From Nymphaea colorata (taxonomy: Eukaryota > Streptophyta > Magnoliopsida > Nymphaeales > Nymphaeaceae), in assembly GCF_008831285.2 (NCBI RefSeq), contig NC_045144.1:11447672-11511671 (forward strand): 64,000 nt of DNA, written 5' to 3'. Position numbers and translations under genes: made by a program. Below are positions 9,601 to 20,678 of the stretch, piece by piece (the stretch's first letter is position 1; every line of letters starts with the position of its first letter). A model generated the notes under the pieces. That model was not told where the DNA came from. It ran no database searches and saw only the letters and a program-made list of their open reading frames with translations.

Positions 9601-9713
9601 GTTTTGAATTGCTTGGCTCATCGTCAATTTGAATTGTTTGGTAGTCACACCTCGATGCTTTATGTTTTGAAAAAAAAAATATAGTTTGAGGGTAAAAAGG
9701 TCGGGGTGTGACA
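6696..9713 (+). repeat. Chromovirus 5' LTR (3018 bp)
   Basis: From TGTAATGCTCGTTGG to GGGGTGTGACA. The first 600 bases are GC- and CT-rich, with GGCGACGGCGAC triplet runs; the rest is AT-richer. It is followed directly by the primer binding site. Frames inside it, including the sense frame at 6622-7245, lack homology to proteins I know and are shared with LTR 2 simply because the DNA is repeated. No obvious host gene is captured. Confidence 0.92.
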
Positions 9714-9717
9714 GTTT

Positions 9718-9730
9718 TGGTATCAGAGCC
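9718..9730 (+). promoter_or_regulatory. Chromovirus primer binding site (initiator Met tRNA)
   Basis: TGGTATCAGAGCC lies four bases after the LTR end. It is complementary to the 3' end of initiator methionine tRNA, as in chromoviruses. Confidence 0.9.
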
Positions 9731-9952
9731 ATGGCAAACCCCATTATGGATGTGAGTTAAAGTCTATCTGTGAAGCCGTGTTGCCCAGGTACGCATTTGT
9801 TTGATTAGTTGGTTATTGTAGTTTTGATTTTTTTTCAAGTATAGGTATGTAATGTGATCTGTGTTTTGAACTTCGTGCTAATGCACGTTGTGATTTGACT
9901 TGTGAGTTTGGTATTGGTCGTGATTTGAGAATTTAAGATCTTGTTTGTACAG

Positions 9953-12900
9953 ATGGAATATCATCGTAGGGGTAAGAAGCGAGCTGGGCCGTCTTCAGAG
10001 GCACATAGAGAGCCCAGCCCAACCCATTCTGATGCGCATACTCCGCGGGGTGACAGTGCGTCAGAGCCCCAGTATGCCCAGCTAGGTGGGGGTGCCCAAA
10101 CCCCACCGAGACAGACTCCGCCAGTGGATCAGCAGACTATATTGCTGACCACGTTAGTGCAGTCTATGGTCGGTAATCAGAGGAGTAACGCATCTCCTTC
10201 GGGGGACACCAGTGCTCCAATTCGGGAGAAGGCAACGATAGTGTCTTATCAACAGTTTATGGCGATGCAGGCGCCTATCTTTTCAGGAGGGGGCAGTCAT
10301 GACAAGGCAAAGGACTGGATTGAAGATGTTGAACGTATTTTTGGGCTTCTGAAGGTGCCAGAAGAAGATAGAGTGAACTATGGCTCCTATTTGTTGAAGG
10401 GTGATGCCAAGAATTGGTGGCAATCAACTAGTGAGATTCGGTTCGCTGGCCAAGGGTCAATCTCATGGAAGCAGTTCAGAGATTCCTTCTTCAGCACATA
10501 CTTTCCGGTGTATGCCAGAGACAAGAAAATGCAGGAGTTTCTGGATTTGCAGCAGAATCAGTCGAGCTTAGAAGAGTACATTACGAGATATCGGCACTTG
10601 GAGGTGTATTGCCCACACCTTTACAGTACCGATGAGGCCAGAGCGGGCAAGTTTGTGCGCGGGCTGCGAGATGGACTACGAAGCAAAGTGTTGACAAGTA
10701 GACCTCGTGACTTGGATGAGGCGGTTACAATGGCACGATGCATAGAAGAAGATTGGGTGAGGACACAGAAGGATCATCAGAAGAAAGCAGGCCAGCATTC
10801 ACAAGGTGGACGGACACAGGTAAAGCGCCAACACTTTGCGGGCAGGACAAGGCCTTATGAGAGGCGGGATGACCGAACTTTCAGACGGAACCAGTCTACC
10901 CGTAGTGAGGCCACCCAGGGGTCAGTGGCCACTCCGACTTCTCAGAAGTGCCCCACTTGTTCTCGTGTGCACCCCGGGAAGCCGTGCTATTGGGTGACTG
11001 GGGCTTGTTTACACTGCGGAAGTATGGGACACTTCATCAAGGATTGCCCGTTGAAGAAAGAACGAGAATTGAAGAAGCCTGAAGCCGGTTCTTCTAGCGC
11101 ACGACAAACGTCTGGACGTGTCTACGCTACTACTGTGGAGGAGCTCCAGGCACACGACCTCGTTGAAGGTACTTTACTTGTCAGTTCTCATTTTGCTAGA
11201 GTGTTATTTGATGCAGGAGCGACACATTCTTTTATATCTAGTCGATTTGCTACATCACTCGAAGTGTCGGCTAGAAGAATGCCGTATGTTTTAAAAGTTG
11301 TTAGTCCGATGCATGCTCAAGAGTCGTGTCATGAGTATCTTCCTGATGTGAACGTGGAAATCCATCAACTTCACCTACCTGCACAGTTGGTGATCCTCGG
11401 TCTCAATGAGTTTGATGTGATTTTGGGTATGGATTGGTTGTATGCTCATTATGCCATTATAGATTGTAGGAAGAAGCAGATACAGATGTTGACTAATGAG
11501 ATGCAGTCTGTGGAATTTCGTGCTCGTAGGGCCAGTCGAACTGATAAGATATTGGTGTATGCATTGAAGGCTAAGCGATGGATAGAAAGTGGAAGCGTTG
11601 CCTTCTTGGTCAATGTGTTGATCAATGAGGCTGAATGGATGATATTGCAGGATGTTGCCGTGGTGAGTGAGTATCCTGATGTGTTTCCTGAGGAATTGTC
11701 GAGTTTGACTCCAACTCGAGAAGTGGAGTTCAAGATAGAGTTGTTACCAGGGACAACTCCTATTTCTAAGGCACCCTACCGTATGGCACCAGCAGAGTTA
11801 GAAGAGTTGAAGAAGCAACTGTAGGAGCTCTTAGATAAGGGCTTCATCCGACCTAGCGTGTCTCCTTGGGGAGCACCTGTACTGTTTGTGAAAAAGAAAG
11901 ATGGGACTATGCGCTTGTGTATAGATTATCGTATGTTGAATCAAGTCACCATCAAGAATAAGTATCCGCTTCCAAGAATTGAAGACTTGTTTGATCAGCT
12001 TAAGAATGCAAAGGTTTTCTCTAAGATCGATCTGAGGACAGGCTACCATCAACTATTGATACGGGAGGAAGATGTTTCTAAGACTGCCTTTCGAACTAGG
12101 TATGGACATTATGAATTCAGGGTCATGCCTTTTGGGTTGACTAATGCTCCCGCAGCGTTCATGGACCTCATGAATCGGGTTTTCCAAGAGTTCTTGGATC
12201 GTTTTGTTATTGTGTTTGTTGATGATATTTTGGTGTACTCAGAGAGTGAGGCAGAGCACAGAGACCACTTGAGAAGTGTGTTAGGTCTTTTGCGCAAGCA
12301 CAAGCTTTACGCCAAATACTCAAAATGTGAATTTTGGCTAGAGAAGGTAAACTTTCTGGGTCATGTGATCTCGAAGGATGGAGTATCCGTCGATCCGGCT
12401 AAGGTGTCAGCTGTTCAGGACTGGAGAACACCTTGCAGTGTAACTGAGGTTAGAAGCTTTTTGGGATTGGCAGGATACTATCGCAGGTTCATACAAGACT
12501 TTTCGAAAATAGCTACGCCCATGACTAAGCTATTGAGAAAAGGGATGAAGTTTGTGTGGAATGAAGATTGTGAGAAGAGTTTTCAAACTCTAAAGGACAA
12601 GCTTACTTCTGCCCCTATTCTGACGCTTCCATCAGGTCATTCCGGTTTTGTGGTGTACACTGATGCTTCGGGGATCGGTTATGGTTGTGTGTTGATGCAG
12701 CATGGCCGTGTAGTGGCTTATGCATCAAGACAGTTGAAGACCCATGAGCAGCACTATCCCACTCATGATTTGGAATTGGGAGCAGTCGTGTTCGCATTGA
12801 AGATGTGGAGACACTATCTTTATGGTTCAACATTCGAGGTGTTTACAGATCACAAGTCCCTGAAGTATATATCCTCACAAAGGGATCTCAACTTGAGGCA

Positions 12901-14541
12901 AAGAAGATGGATGGAATATTTAAAGGATTATGATTTCACCATATCGTATCATCCAGGCAAGGCGAATGTGGTGGCAGATGCGTTGAGCAGGCATGCCAAG
13001 GCGACAATGTGCAGTATGTTGACTCGTTCTTGGGCATTATTGCAAGATGTGATAGCTTGGCAGCCTTGCATTTGTGATGAGCACAAGGCAACGATGACGG
13101 CCTTGATTCGGCGTCCTTTGATGGAAGAACTTGTAATGAAACAAAAGGAAGATCCAGAGTTTGCTAAGAACATGGAAGCAAGCCAGAAAAACGATTCTCT
13201 TTGGCATCAAAATGAAGATGGTTCATTGCGTTTTCGGCAGAGATTATGGGTTCCTAGAGATGAAGGAGTGAAGCGTCTGTTGCTTGATGATGCTCACAAA
13301 TCTAAGTTTTCTATTCCCCCGGGCAGTACAAAGATGTTTCAAGATTTGAGAAGAAATTTTTGGTGGCCTGGAATGAAGCGTGAAATTGCAGAATATGTGG
13401 CAAAGTGCTTGATTTGCCAACAGGTAAAAGCAGAGCATCAGCGGCCAGGAGGCTTGTTGCAAAGAATCGATATTCCAGTGTGGAAATGGGAAGACATTAC
13501 GATGGATTTTGTGGTTGGGTTGCCTCGTACCAAAAGACAACAGAATGCCATATGGGTGATTGTTGATCGACTTACGAAGTCTGCTCACTTTCTGCCAATC
13601 AGAATCAGTCAATCATTGGAAAGTCTCGCAGAGTTGTATATTGGCGAGATAGTGAGATTGCATGGAGTGCCAAAGTCTATCATTTCGGATCGAGATCCGC
13701 GTTTTACCTCTAGGTTTTGGGGGCAATTACAGAGGGCTTTGGGTACCAAGCTTAAGATGAGCACAGCATTTCATCCCCAAACTGATGGGCAATCAGAGAG
13801 GACTATTCAGACCTTAGAAGACATGTTGCGTGCATGTGTCTTAGAGTGGAAAGGAGAATGGGACAAACATGTGAAACTGGTAGAATTTGCTTACAATAAC
13901 AGTTACCACTCTAGTATTGGGATGGCACCTTTTGAGGCTTTGTATGGAAGACCGTGCAGATCGCCAACTTGTTGGGCCGAATTGGGTGATGGTAAGATCG
14001 AAAGCCCTTTAGTTTTGCTACACTACACCGACCAAGTGGAATTGATAAGAAAGAAGTTGTTGACTGCTCAGAGTAGACAGAAAAGTTATGCTGACATTCG
14101 TCGTAGAGAATTGGCTTTTGAGGTGGGTGATCATGTGTTTTTAAAGATTTCTCCTACTAAGGGTGTTTTTCGCTTTGGTACGAAGGGAAATTGAGCCCGA
14201 GGTTTGTAGGACCTTTTGAGATATTAGAGAAGATTGGAGAGGTGGCATACAGATTGGCGTTACCACCAGATTTGAGTCATGTTCATGACGTTTTCCATGT
14301 TTCCAGGCTTCGAAAATACGTACCCGACCCGACACATGTGATTGATTTTCAAGGTATTCTAGTACAAGATGATTTGACAATGGAAGAACAACCATTAGAA
14401 TTGTGGATCATCGAGAGCAAGTGCTTCGCACTAAGAGGATTCCTTTAGTGAAAGTGGAATGGCAGTACCATGGGTTGAAGGAGAGTACATGGGAGCATGA
14501 GGAGGACATGCGGAAGAGATATCCGCACTTGTTCTTGCATT
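9953..14541 (+). pseudogene. Chromovirus gag-pol polyprotein, nearly intact
   Basis: Starts at ATG 9953 (MEYHRRGKKR). Domains in order: gag capsid (about 10300-10750, KDWIEDVERIFGLL), CCHC zinc knuckle (CLHCGSMGHFIKDC, near 11008), aspartic protease (LFDAGATHSFIS near 11205; DAGA in place of the usual DSGA or DTGA), reverse transcriptase (LCIDYRMLN, catalytic FVDD near 12217), RNase H ([11 protein letters not shown], near 12655), integrase with HHCC zinc finger ([11 protein letters not shown], near 13410), the GLPRT and [11 protein letters not shown] segments, and a carboxy-terminal chromodomain (14395-14541). Three lesions break it: an in-frame TAG at 11822-11824 and -1 shifts near 14190 and 14397, both in short A runs. 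The product would copy and integrate the element. Apart from these lesions it would be full length, so it is young or partly mis-sequenced. Confidence 0.92.
14395..14541 (+). other. Chromodomain at the integrase C-terminus
   Basis: In the frame shifted by one base from the preceding segment, residues read IPLVKVEWQYHGLKESTWE and then EDMRKRYPHLF before TGA at 14539-14541. The W-x-x-H...E-x-T-W-E pattern is the chromodomain fold seen at the end of chromovirus integrases, thought to bind modified histones and direct insertion to heterochromatin. The two -1 shifts upstream would prevent its translation as the sequence stands. Confidence 0.85.
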
Positions 14542-14580
14542 GAGGTATGAGCTAAATTTCGAGGACGAAATTTTCTTTTT

Positions 14581-14592
14581 AGGAGGGTAGGA
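14581..14592 (+). promoter_or_regulatory. Chromovirus polypurine tract
   Basis: AGGAGGGTAGGA sits immediately before the second LTR start TGTAATGC. It primes plus-strand DNA synthesis in this family. Confidence 0.85.
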
Positions 14593-17500
14593 TGTAATGC
14601 TCGTTGGTTCGGCGGGTCGGGTTGAGCTAGGGTCCAGACCCGGAACCGACCCCCACTCGCGTAAGGGCCCGACGCGAGGCCTTTCTCCCTCGCCTTTCCC
14701 TTCCTTCTTCGTTGTCTCCGGTGGTCTCCTGTGGCAGCGCAGAGGGAGGAGAGTGACGGTCGGGTGGTGGTGGCTGGAACGGCGACGGCGACGGCGATGG
14801 AGGTGGCAGCGGCGGCGGCGGTGGCGGCTGGGTAAACCCTCTCTCTCTCGTGCGATTTTTCTTGCTCTGCCACTCATGCCCTTTTGTTTGTTTTGCTCTC
14901 TGCCGCACGTCCCCTCTTCTTCTCTCTCGCCATTTTCTTTCCCCTCTTTCCGCTGGTTCTCTACCGCTCGACCCTCTTCTCACTCACCCGCACTCCCCCG
15001 CCTGCTCTTTCTCTCTCTTCTCACCCCATGGCCGTTTTCCCCCTTGACCGAACCCTTCCTCTCTCTGTCTCTCCTCTCTGTCAGCGTCCCTTTTCTTTGT
15101 TTATTTCAGTTTTTTTCCCCCACTACTACCGTGGGTCTTTCCTAGCAACAGAGTTTGTGTTAAACTTTTTGGGCGTTTGGGGTTGGTTTGCAGTTTAGGG
15201 GACGTTTTCCCCTCTTACCTGCTAGTAGGGTGTGTAGTGAGCAGCGACAGCAAGCAATCTCGAGCATTGGCACTTGATCGGACGTGTGAAGTGGTTGCTA
15301 GAAGGGTTGTAGCAGTTTGGACGCTTGTTTTGGGGTGAGCAATACCTAATCAAGCTCAAAATGATGAGTATTTATCTTTTAGAGCATGTATAATTATGGT
15401 TCGAGCATGCTAGAGCTTAGAATTGATGATTTTGGGACGCATGTTAGTAATTTTGTTTTTGGGGGAAACTTAGGATTTGCGTTGGAAAGTGATGATTCAT
15501 GTACTTAATGATCGTTTTAGCATGATGGATTAATTTTCGAAGCTTTAGGGAAGCATGGTAGAGATTGTGTGGTTGTGGGGAAGATTTAGAACCGTCTTAG
15601 GGAGTGTAGCGCAGACTTCGGTAAACAGGTGTATCATGAAGTTATTTAGGGATATATGCGTATTGGGATGTGACTTGAGGTTGATGCCTTACTTAAAGAA
15701 CGTTATTGAGAAGGAATTAGTGATGGTTTAATTGATGGTTGAAGGCTTTGATAAGTCAAGGCAACGTCAAGACGTAAAGGAGGAGGCCTTGTGGAGAGCC
15801 CGTTGGTCGACACTACCTGTCGATACCCTCTTGAGGCGCTGACACGTGCCTCAAGGATTTTATTTTTGTATCTGTTCGTTTCTATTTGATTGGTGTAGGT
15901 ATCTAGTAGAAACCTTATTCTTGTTTATGTTTGCAGGTGCACCGGGCTCATCCCGTCGACCTTGAGTTCGAAGCTTGAGGCATTTTGAAGAATTTGGTGA
16001 GCGCGCCACATGTATGGCAACTTTCCAGGCAAATTCCTGCCTGGGGCAATTGTGTGATTGGGTGCTCCTAGGATCAAGGGATCCTAGGATTGTGATGTTA
16101 ATTGATTGACTGTTTTGTGATTGAGTATGTGTATGTTGCTTACATGATATGAATGGGTTAGAAGATTATTAGTCATTCGATTTAAAAATGTTACGCATTG
16201 GCATGTGCATGCTAGAATTGATATCTGTTTAGGACAGATGAGGTGGGGTATCGAGTCGAGTGTCTCCTCGACCCCAATTGTGCATTAGAAAGCATCATAG
16301 AATGATAACTGCATAGGACAGCTACGAGCCAACCGCAGATCGAGACTACTCTCTGTGGATTGGCTAAGTTTTTCGAAGAGGTGATTGACATGATTGATGT
16401 GAGGATTGATGTGATGATTGATATGAATGTGTATGTTGTTGCATATGCATTGCCATGGGCAATGATGCAAATGGATGTTTGGAGGGTAGTTGTACCGTAT
16501 GGTATGACGGCTAGCAATGACTGTTACTGTATGTATAGACCTCATGTGGAGGTAATCGGAGGTGTGGGTGCACTCGGGAAGTGTACTGACCTCGTGTGCT
16601 AGCCAGTCATCTTATGAATGTGTAACTATAATGATAAGAATGAATAACTAAGAGATGAGAGACCAGTGGGATGTGGCTATGTGTTTGGGAGACGTCCCCT
16701 TGATTGCCACTGGTCTCGCCTGTCAGAGCGCAGGCGGTGCAAGGCCCCAGGGTTCTGTTGTGTGTTGTGCTTGGAGCGTTGAGCTCCTGCCTTCCAACCT
16801 GGGTGTCCTAGGGAAGGCTGAGTATCTCACCTTGGACGTCACACATCCAGGGATGAGTGCTCTACCGCTGCAGCGGGTGAAATGGATCCATACTGTTATG
16901 GGCCACCACGGGGGTTGTCTCTCGGCTGTAGGCCGCCCGCGGTGTGCACGTGCCTGTGTTGCACCACAGGAACTGTTAATGCACTAAAGTTAATGAAAAT
17001 GCAAAGTGTTTGACAGAATGCATGTGATGACGTATATGTGATTGATATGAATGCAAGTGTTATGTTTAAGCATGCTTCGCATGTGACTGATGTTGGGTTA
17101 GTGTGGCCATCAAGTGGCTTTTACGTGTCGCACTCAGACGCGACATGACGATAGATGGGTTGATATTTGTCCCTTTATTTGAGCCTTACTTGAGAGGGTT
17201 TGGCATTTTTCTGGCTTGTTGCCATACTGCGAAGGCTGAGCCTTCAGTTGTTTTCTTTTTCAGGTTTTGGCGGACCCGGGGCAACAGGTTGAGCGGATGG
17301 CTTCACTCACGTCCTACTGGGGTGGTTTTGGGATTGTCGTTTGTAGTGCCGGCGCATCATGTTTTGGTTTTATTGATGTCTTCTTTTGTTAGGCATCAAT
17401 GTTATTGATTTTGGGGCATTTTGGTAATGCACATAGATGTGAATTTGTATGAAAAAAAGTGTTATATTAATGCTTTATGTTCGCCCCATTGTTTTGAATT

Positions 17501-17600
17501 GCTTGGCTCATCGTCAATTTGAATTGTTTGGTAGTCACACCTCGATGCTTTATGTTTGAAAAAAAAATATAGTTTGAGGGTAAAAGGTCGGGGTGTGACA
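14593..17600 (+). repeat. Chromovirus second (middle) LTR (3008 bp)
   Basis: Near-identical to 6696-9713. The differences are mostly single-base deletions, which become frequent after about 16480. It is followed not by flanking DNA but by another primer binding site (TGGTATCAGAGCC, about 17605) and a second leader and gag start. Confidence 0.92.
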
Positions 17601-18306
17601 GTTTTGGTATCAGAGCCATGGCAACCCCATTATGGATGTGAGTTAAAGTCTATCTGTGAAGCCGTGTTGCCAGGTACGCATTTGTTTGATTAGTTGGTTA
17701 TTGTAGTTTTGATTTTTTTTCAAGTATAGGTATGTAATGTGATCTGTGTTTTGAACTTCGTGCTAATGCACGTTGTGATTTGACTTGTGAGTTTGGTATT
17801 GGTCGTGATTTGAGAATTTAAGATCTTGTTTGTACAGATGGAATATATCGTAGGGGTAAGAAGCGAGCTGGGCCGTCTTCAGAGGCACATAGAGAGCCCA
17901 GCCAACCCATTCTGATGCGCATACTCCGCGGGGTGACAGTGCGTCAGAGCCCCAGTATGCCCAGCTAGGTGGGGGTGCCCAACCCACCGAGACAGACTCC
18001 GCAGTGGATCAACAGACTATATTGCTGACCACGTTGCAGACGCTGACCACGTTAGTGCAGTCTATGGTCGGTATCAGAGGAGTAACGCATCTCCTTCGGG
18101 GGACACCAGTGCTCCAATTCGGGAGAAGGCAACGACAGTGTCTTATCAACAGTTTATGGCGATGCAGCGCCTATCTTTTCAGGAGGGGCAGTCATGACAG
18201 GCAAAGGACTGGATTGAAGAGGTTGAACGTATTTTTGGGCTTCTGAAGGTGCCAGAAGAAGATAGAGTGAACTATGGCTCCTATTTGTTGAAGGGTGATG
18301 CCAAGA
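17601..18306 (+). pseudogene. Second, partial chromovirus internal region (leader and gag start)
   Basis: It repeats 9714-10413: primer site, leader, and gag from the ATG at 17838 to the codons for KGDAK, where sequence jumps directly into the last 410 bases of an LTR. Gag is frame-shifted many times by one-base losses (for example GAATATATCG for GAATATCATCG), and a 12-18 base duplication around GCTGACCACGTT is present near 18030. It is non-coding as it stands. Confidence 0.88.
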
Positions 18307-18715
18307 TAGAGGGTTTGGCATTTTTCTGGCTTGTTGTCATACTGCGAAGGCTGAGCCTTCAGTTGTTTTCTTTTTCAGGTTTTGGCGGACCCGGGGCAAC
18401 AGGTTGAGCGGATGGTTCACTCACGTCCTACTGGGGTGGTTTTGGGATTGTCGTTTGTAGTGCCGGCGCGTCATGTTTTGGTTTTATTGATGTCTTCTTT
18501 TTGTTAGGCATCAATGTTATTGATTTTGGGGCATTTTGGTCATGCACATAGATGTGAATTTGTATGAAACAAAAGGGTTATATTAATGAAAGTTCGCCCC
18601 ATTGTTTTGAATTGCTTGGCTCATCGTCAATTTGAATTGTTTGGTAGTCACACCTCGATGCTTTATGTTTTGAAAAAAAAATATAGTTTGAGGGTAAAAA
18701 GGTCGGGGTGTGACA
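18307..18715 (+). repeat. Chromovirus third LTR, 3' fragment only
   Basis: Starts at AGAGGGTTTGGC, matching about 9301 in the first LTR, and ends GGGGTGTGACA followed by the AGTAT duplication. Single-base variants are a mixture: some shared with LTR 1 (TTCTTTTTGTT, GGTCATGCAC), some with LTR 2 (TTTTGGGATTG, GTTCGCCCC). It is the true right end of the insertion. Confidence 0.88.
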
Positions 18716-18720
18716 AGTAT

Positions 18721-19023
18721 TCTCACCATCAGTTACCTTATCTGTACAAACTCTTCACCTAGAGTACACCTGCCCAAACAAGCGGTTACGTTTGCTCGTC
18801 CGTCCCAGTGGAGCACCCTTCATTCCTCTCATGTTCAAGCACATCTGCAACCGGTGGACTCTCTTCCTGCTTGTACTTCAAAAAATCTATAAATTGAATC
18901 TCCTGACTTGGAGAATACTCTTCCCCAGACACTTATAGCCCCCCTTTTGAGTAGGAGGATGCCCAACAAATATTCCCTTAATCAACCTTGGATCCAGTTT
19001 TCTAACATTAGGGCTGTGATCGT
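18721..19023 (-). pseudogene. Copia-2 integrase C-terminal region
   Basis: On the minus strand the sequence encodes KLDPRLIKGIFVGHPPTQKG and YKC, the conserved end of the copia integrase core, followed by degenerate sequence with stops up to the chromovirus target site. In Copia-2 this directly preceded the reverse transcriptase now at 4926-6695. It is interrupted upstream by Copia-3 at 19024. Confidence 0.75.
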
Positions 19024-19255
19024 TGTTGCAGCCTTGAGACATGGAGAGAAAGTGAGAAAGAGTTGAAGTCGTGAGAGTTTGGGGAGAGAAAACGTACTCT
19101 ATTCACTAACCCTAATCTCTATTATAAAGAGATTAGGGTAGAATGGAAATTTACAGATGACATCAATCTAAAATAAAGAAAATATTAAAGAGATCTTATA
19201 ACTCTTTAATATTACAAAGAACCACCTAGAAACATAAACTCCTTTAATTTCAACA
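19024..19255 (-). repeat. Copia-3 3' LTR
   Basis: Plus strand TGTTGCAGCC...ATTTCAACA, 232 bp, with the internal CCCTAATCTC...GAGATTAGGG inverted motif and GA-rich region also seen in Copia-1. A GAGGAGGAG polypurine tract (minus strand) precedes it at 19256-19264. The 5' LTR is not in view because of the gap at 20579. Confidence 0.8.
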
Positions 19256-19262
19256 CTCCTCC

Positions 19263-20578
19263 TCAAGCTCGAGCATACATATTAAACATGTTCAGCTTGC
19301 CACAACATTTAGAGAAATCACCAATAGGGAGAGCTTTGGTGAAGACATCTGCAGCTTGATCTTCTGAAGGAACATGAATAGTGGCAATGGTTCCTCCTTG
19401 AACGAGATCCCGAATGTAATGGCAGTCACCTTCAATATGTTTAGTTCTCTCATGAAAAACTAGATTGTTTGCAATGTATGTGGTTGCTCGAATGTCACAA
19501 TACATCTATCTTCATGGGAAGTGGAATCGACACACTTAGGCTAGATAACATGGATATAGCCCAAGTCATTTCTGCCTGCAGTTTGAGCCATAGCTCTATA
19601 TTCGGATTCTACACTAGATCTTGACACCACGCCTTGTTTTTTGCTTCTCCATAATATGAGGTTGCCTCCCAAAAATATACATCTTGTGGTAGATTTCCTG
19701 TCTTCGACTGAGCCAGCATAGTCAGCATCACTATAGGCTTCCACTTCCAGGGTCTTGCCTTTTTTGAACAAAAGGCCTTTGCCAGGAGACGATTTCATAT
19801 ATTTAACCACCATCAAGCAGCATCCCAATGAACTTTCCTGGGTTTTTTCATAAATTGACTTAGTTTTCCCACTACAAAGCTAATGTCTGATCTTGTCACA
19901 GTAACATAGAGTAGTTTTCCAATAAGGACCTGTAAGATCGAGAATCCACTAATTTTGTTTGGTCATCATGAAGGTGTATACGTGGATTCATAAGTAAATT
20001 AGCCAGTTTAGTTCCTAGCATCCATGTGTCCTGCAATAAATCAAGAACATACTTCCGTTGAGAGAGAACAACACCATCCCTATTGCGAGCAACCTCTATT
20101 CTCAAGAAATATCGTAGTGGACCAAGATCTTTCATCACAAAGTGTTTTTGAAGAAACAGCTTTGCATCAGAAATTTCTTGATCGGAGTCACCTGTCAGGA
20201 TAATATCATCAACATAAACCACTATGATGGTTTACCCCTGGAAGCCTTCTTGATAGACTGAGAATGATCAAAAGGAGATCTCGCAAAGCTACACTTTGAG
20301 ACTACCTCGAAAAACTTGTGAAACCACGCATGAGGACTCTGCTTGAGTCCATAAATAGTTTTCTTCAGTTTGCACACTTTGCCACACTCCCCCTATCGTT
20401 CAAACCCTGGTGGTTGTTGCATATAGACAGTCTCATTGAGATCACCGTAAAAAAATTTTTTTTGACATCAAGCTGGTACATGTGCCAGTCATGGTGTACA
20501 ACCCCAAAAATGATAAGACGAATGTTCTCAAACCGAGCAACCGGAGAAAATGTCTCAAAGAAATCCACACCGTAGGTC
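19263..20578 (-). pseudogene. Copia-3 reverse transcriptase / RNase H, broken
   Basis: From the gap leftward: VDFFETFSPVAR (about 20570), YQLDVK, a decayed middle, MVYVDDIILTGDSDQE (near 20210), KYVLDLLQDT, then RNase H (DADYAGSVEDRKSTT near 19730, then HERTKHIEGDCHYIRDL near 19440), ending at 19263. Reading frames are split at least three times. The sequence is closely related to Copia-1 pol, and whatever preceded it lies in the N run. It belongs to the Ty1-copia superfamily. Confidence 0.85.
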
Positions 20579-20678
20579 NNNNNNNNNNNNNNNNNNNNNN
20601 NNNNNNNNNNNNNNNNNNNNNNNNNNNNNNNNNNNNNNNNNNNNNNNNNNNNNNNNNNNNNNNNNNNNNNNNNNNNNN
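20579..20678. other. Assembly gap (100 N)
   Basis: Exactly 100 N, the conventional length for a gap of unknown size. It separates Copia-3 from an unrelated gypsy LTR, so sequence is missing here and the two sides may not be truly adjacent. Confidence 0.99.

Larger units (their letters stand above)
6696..18715 (+). mobile_element. Tekay/Del-type chromovirus with three LTRs
   Basis: Ty3-gypsy element with order LTR (6696-9713), internal region (9714-14592), LTR (14593-17600), partial second internal region (17601-18306) and truncated third LTR (about 18307-18715). It is enclosed by AGTAT duplications and inserted in Copia-2 pol. LTRs of about 3 kb, an initiator-Met primer site, a single gag-pol frame and a carboxy-terminal chromodomain place it with the Tekay/Del chromoviruses, which as a group often integrate into heterochromatin. 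The third LTR and repeated gag start point to an unequal recombination or tandem arrangement followed by a deletion. Confidence 0.9.

Noticed and set aside
9718-9730. TGGTATCAGAGCC motifs as tRNA gene remnants
   Set aside because: They are 13-base primer binding sites beside LTR ends; no tRNA cloverleaf surrounds them. No tRNA gene was found in the window.
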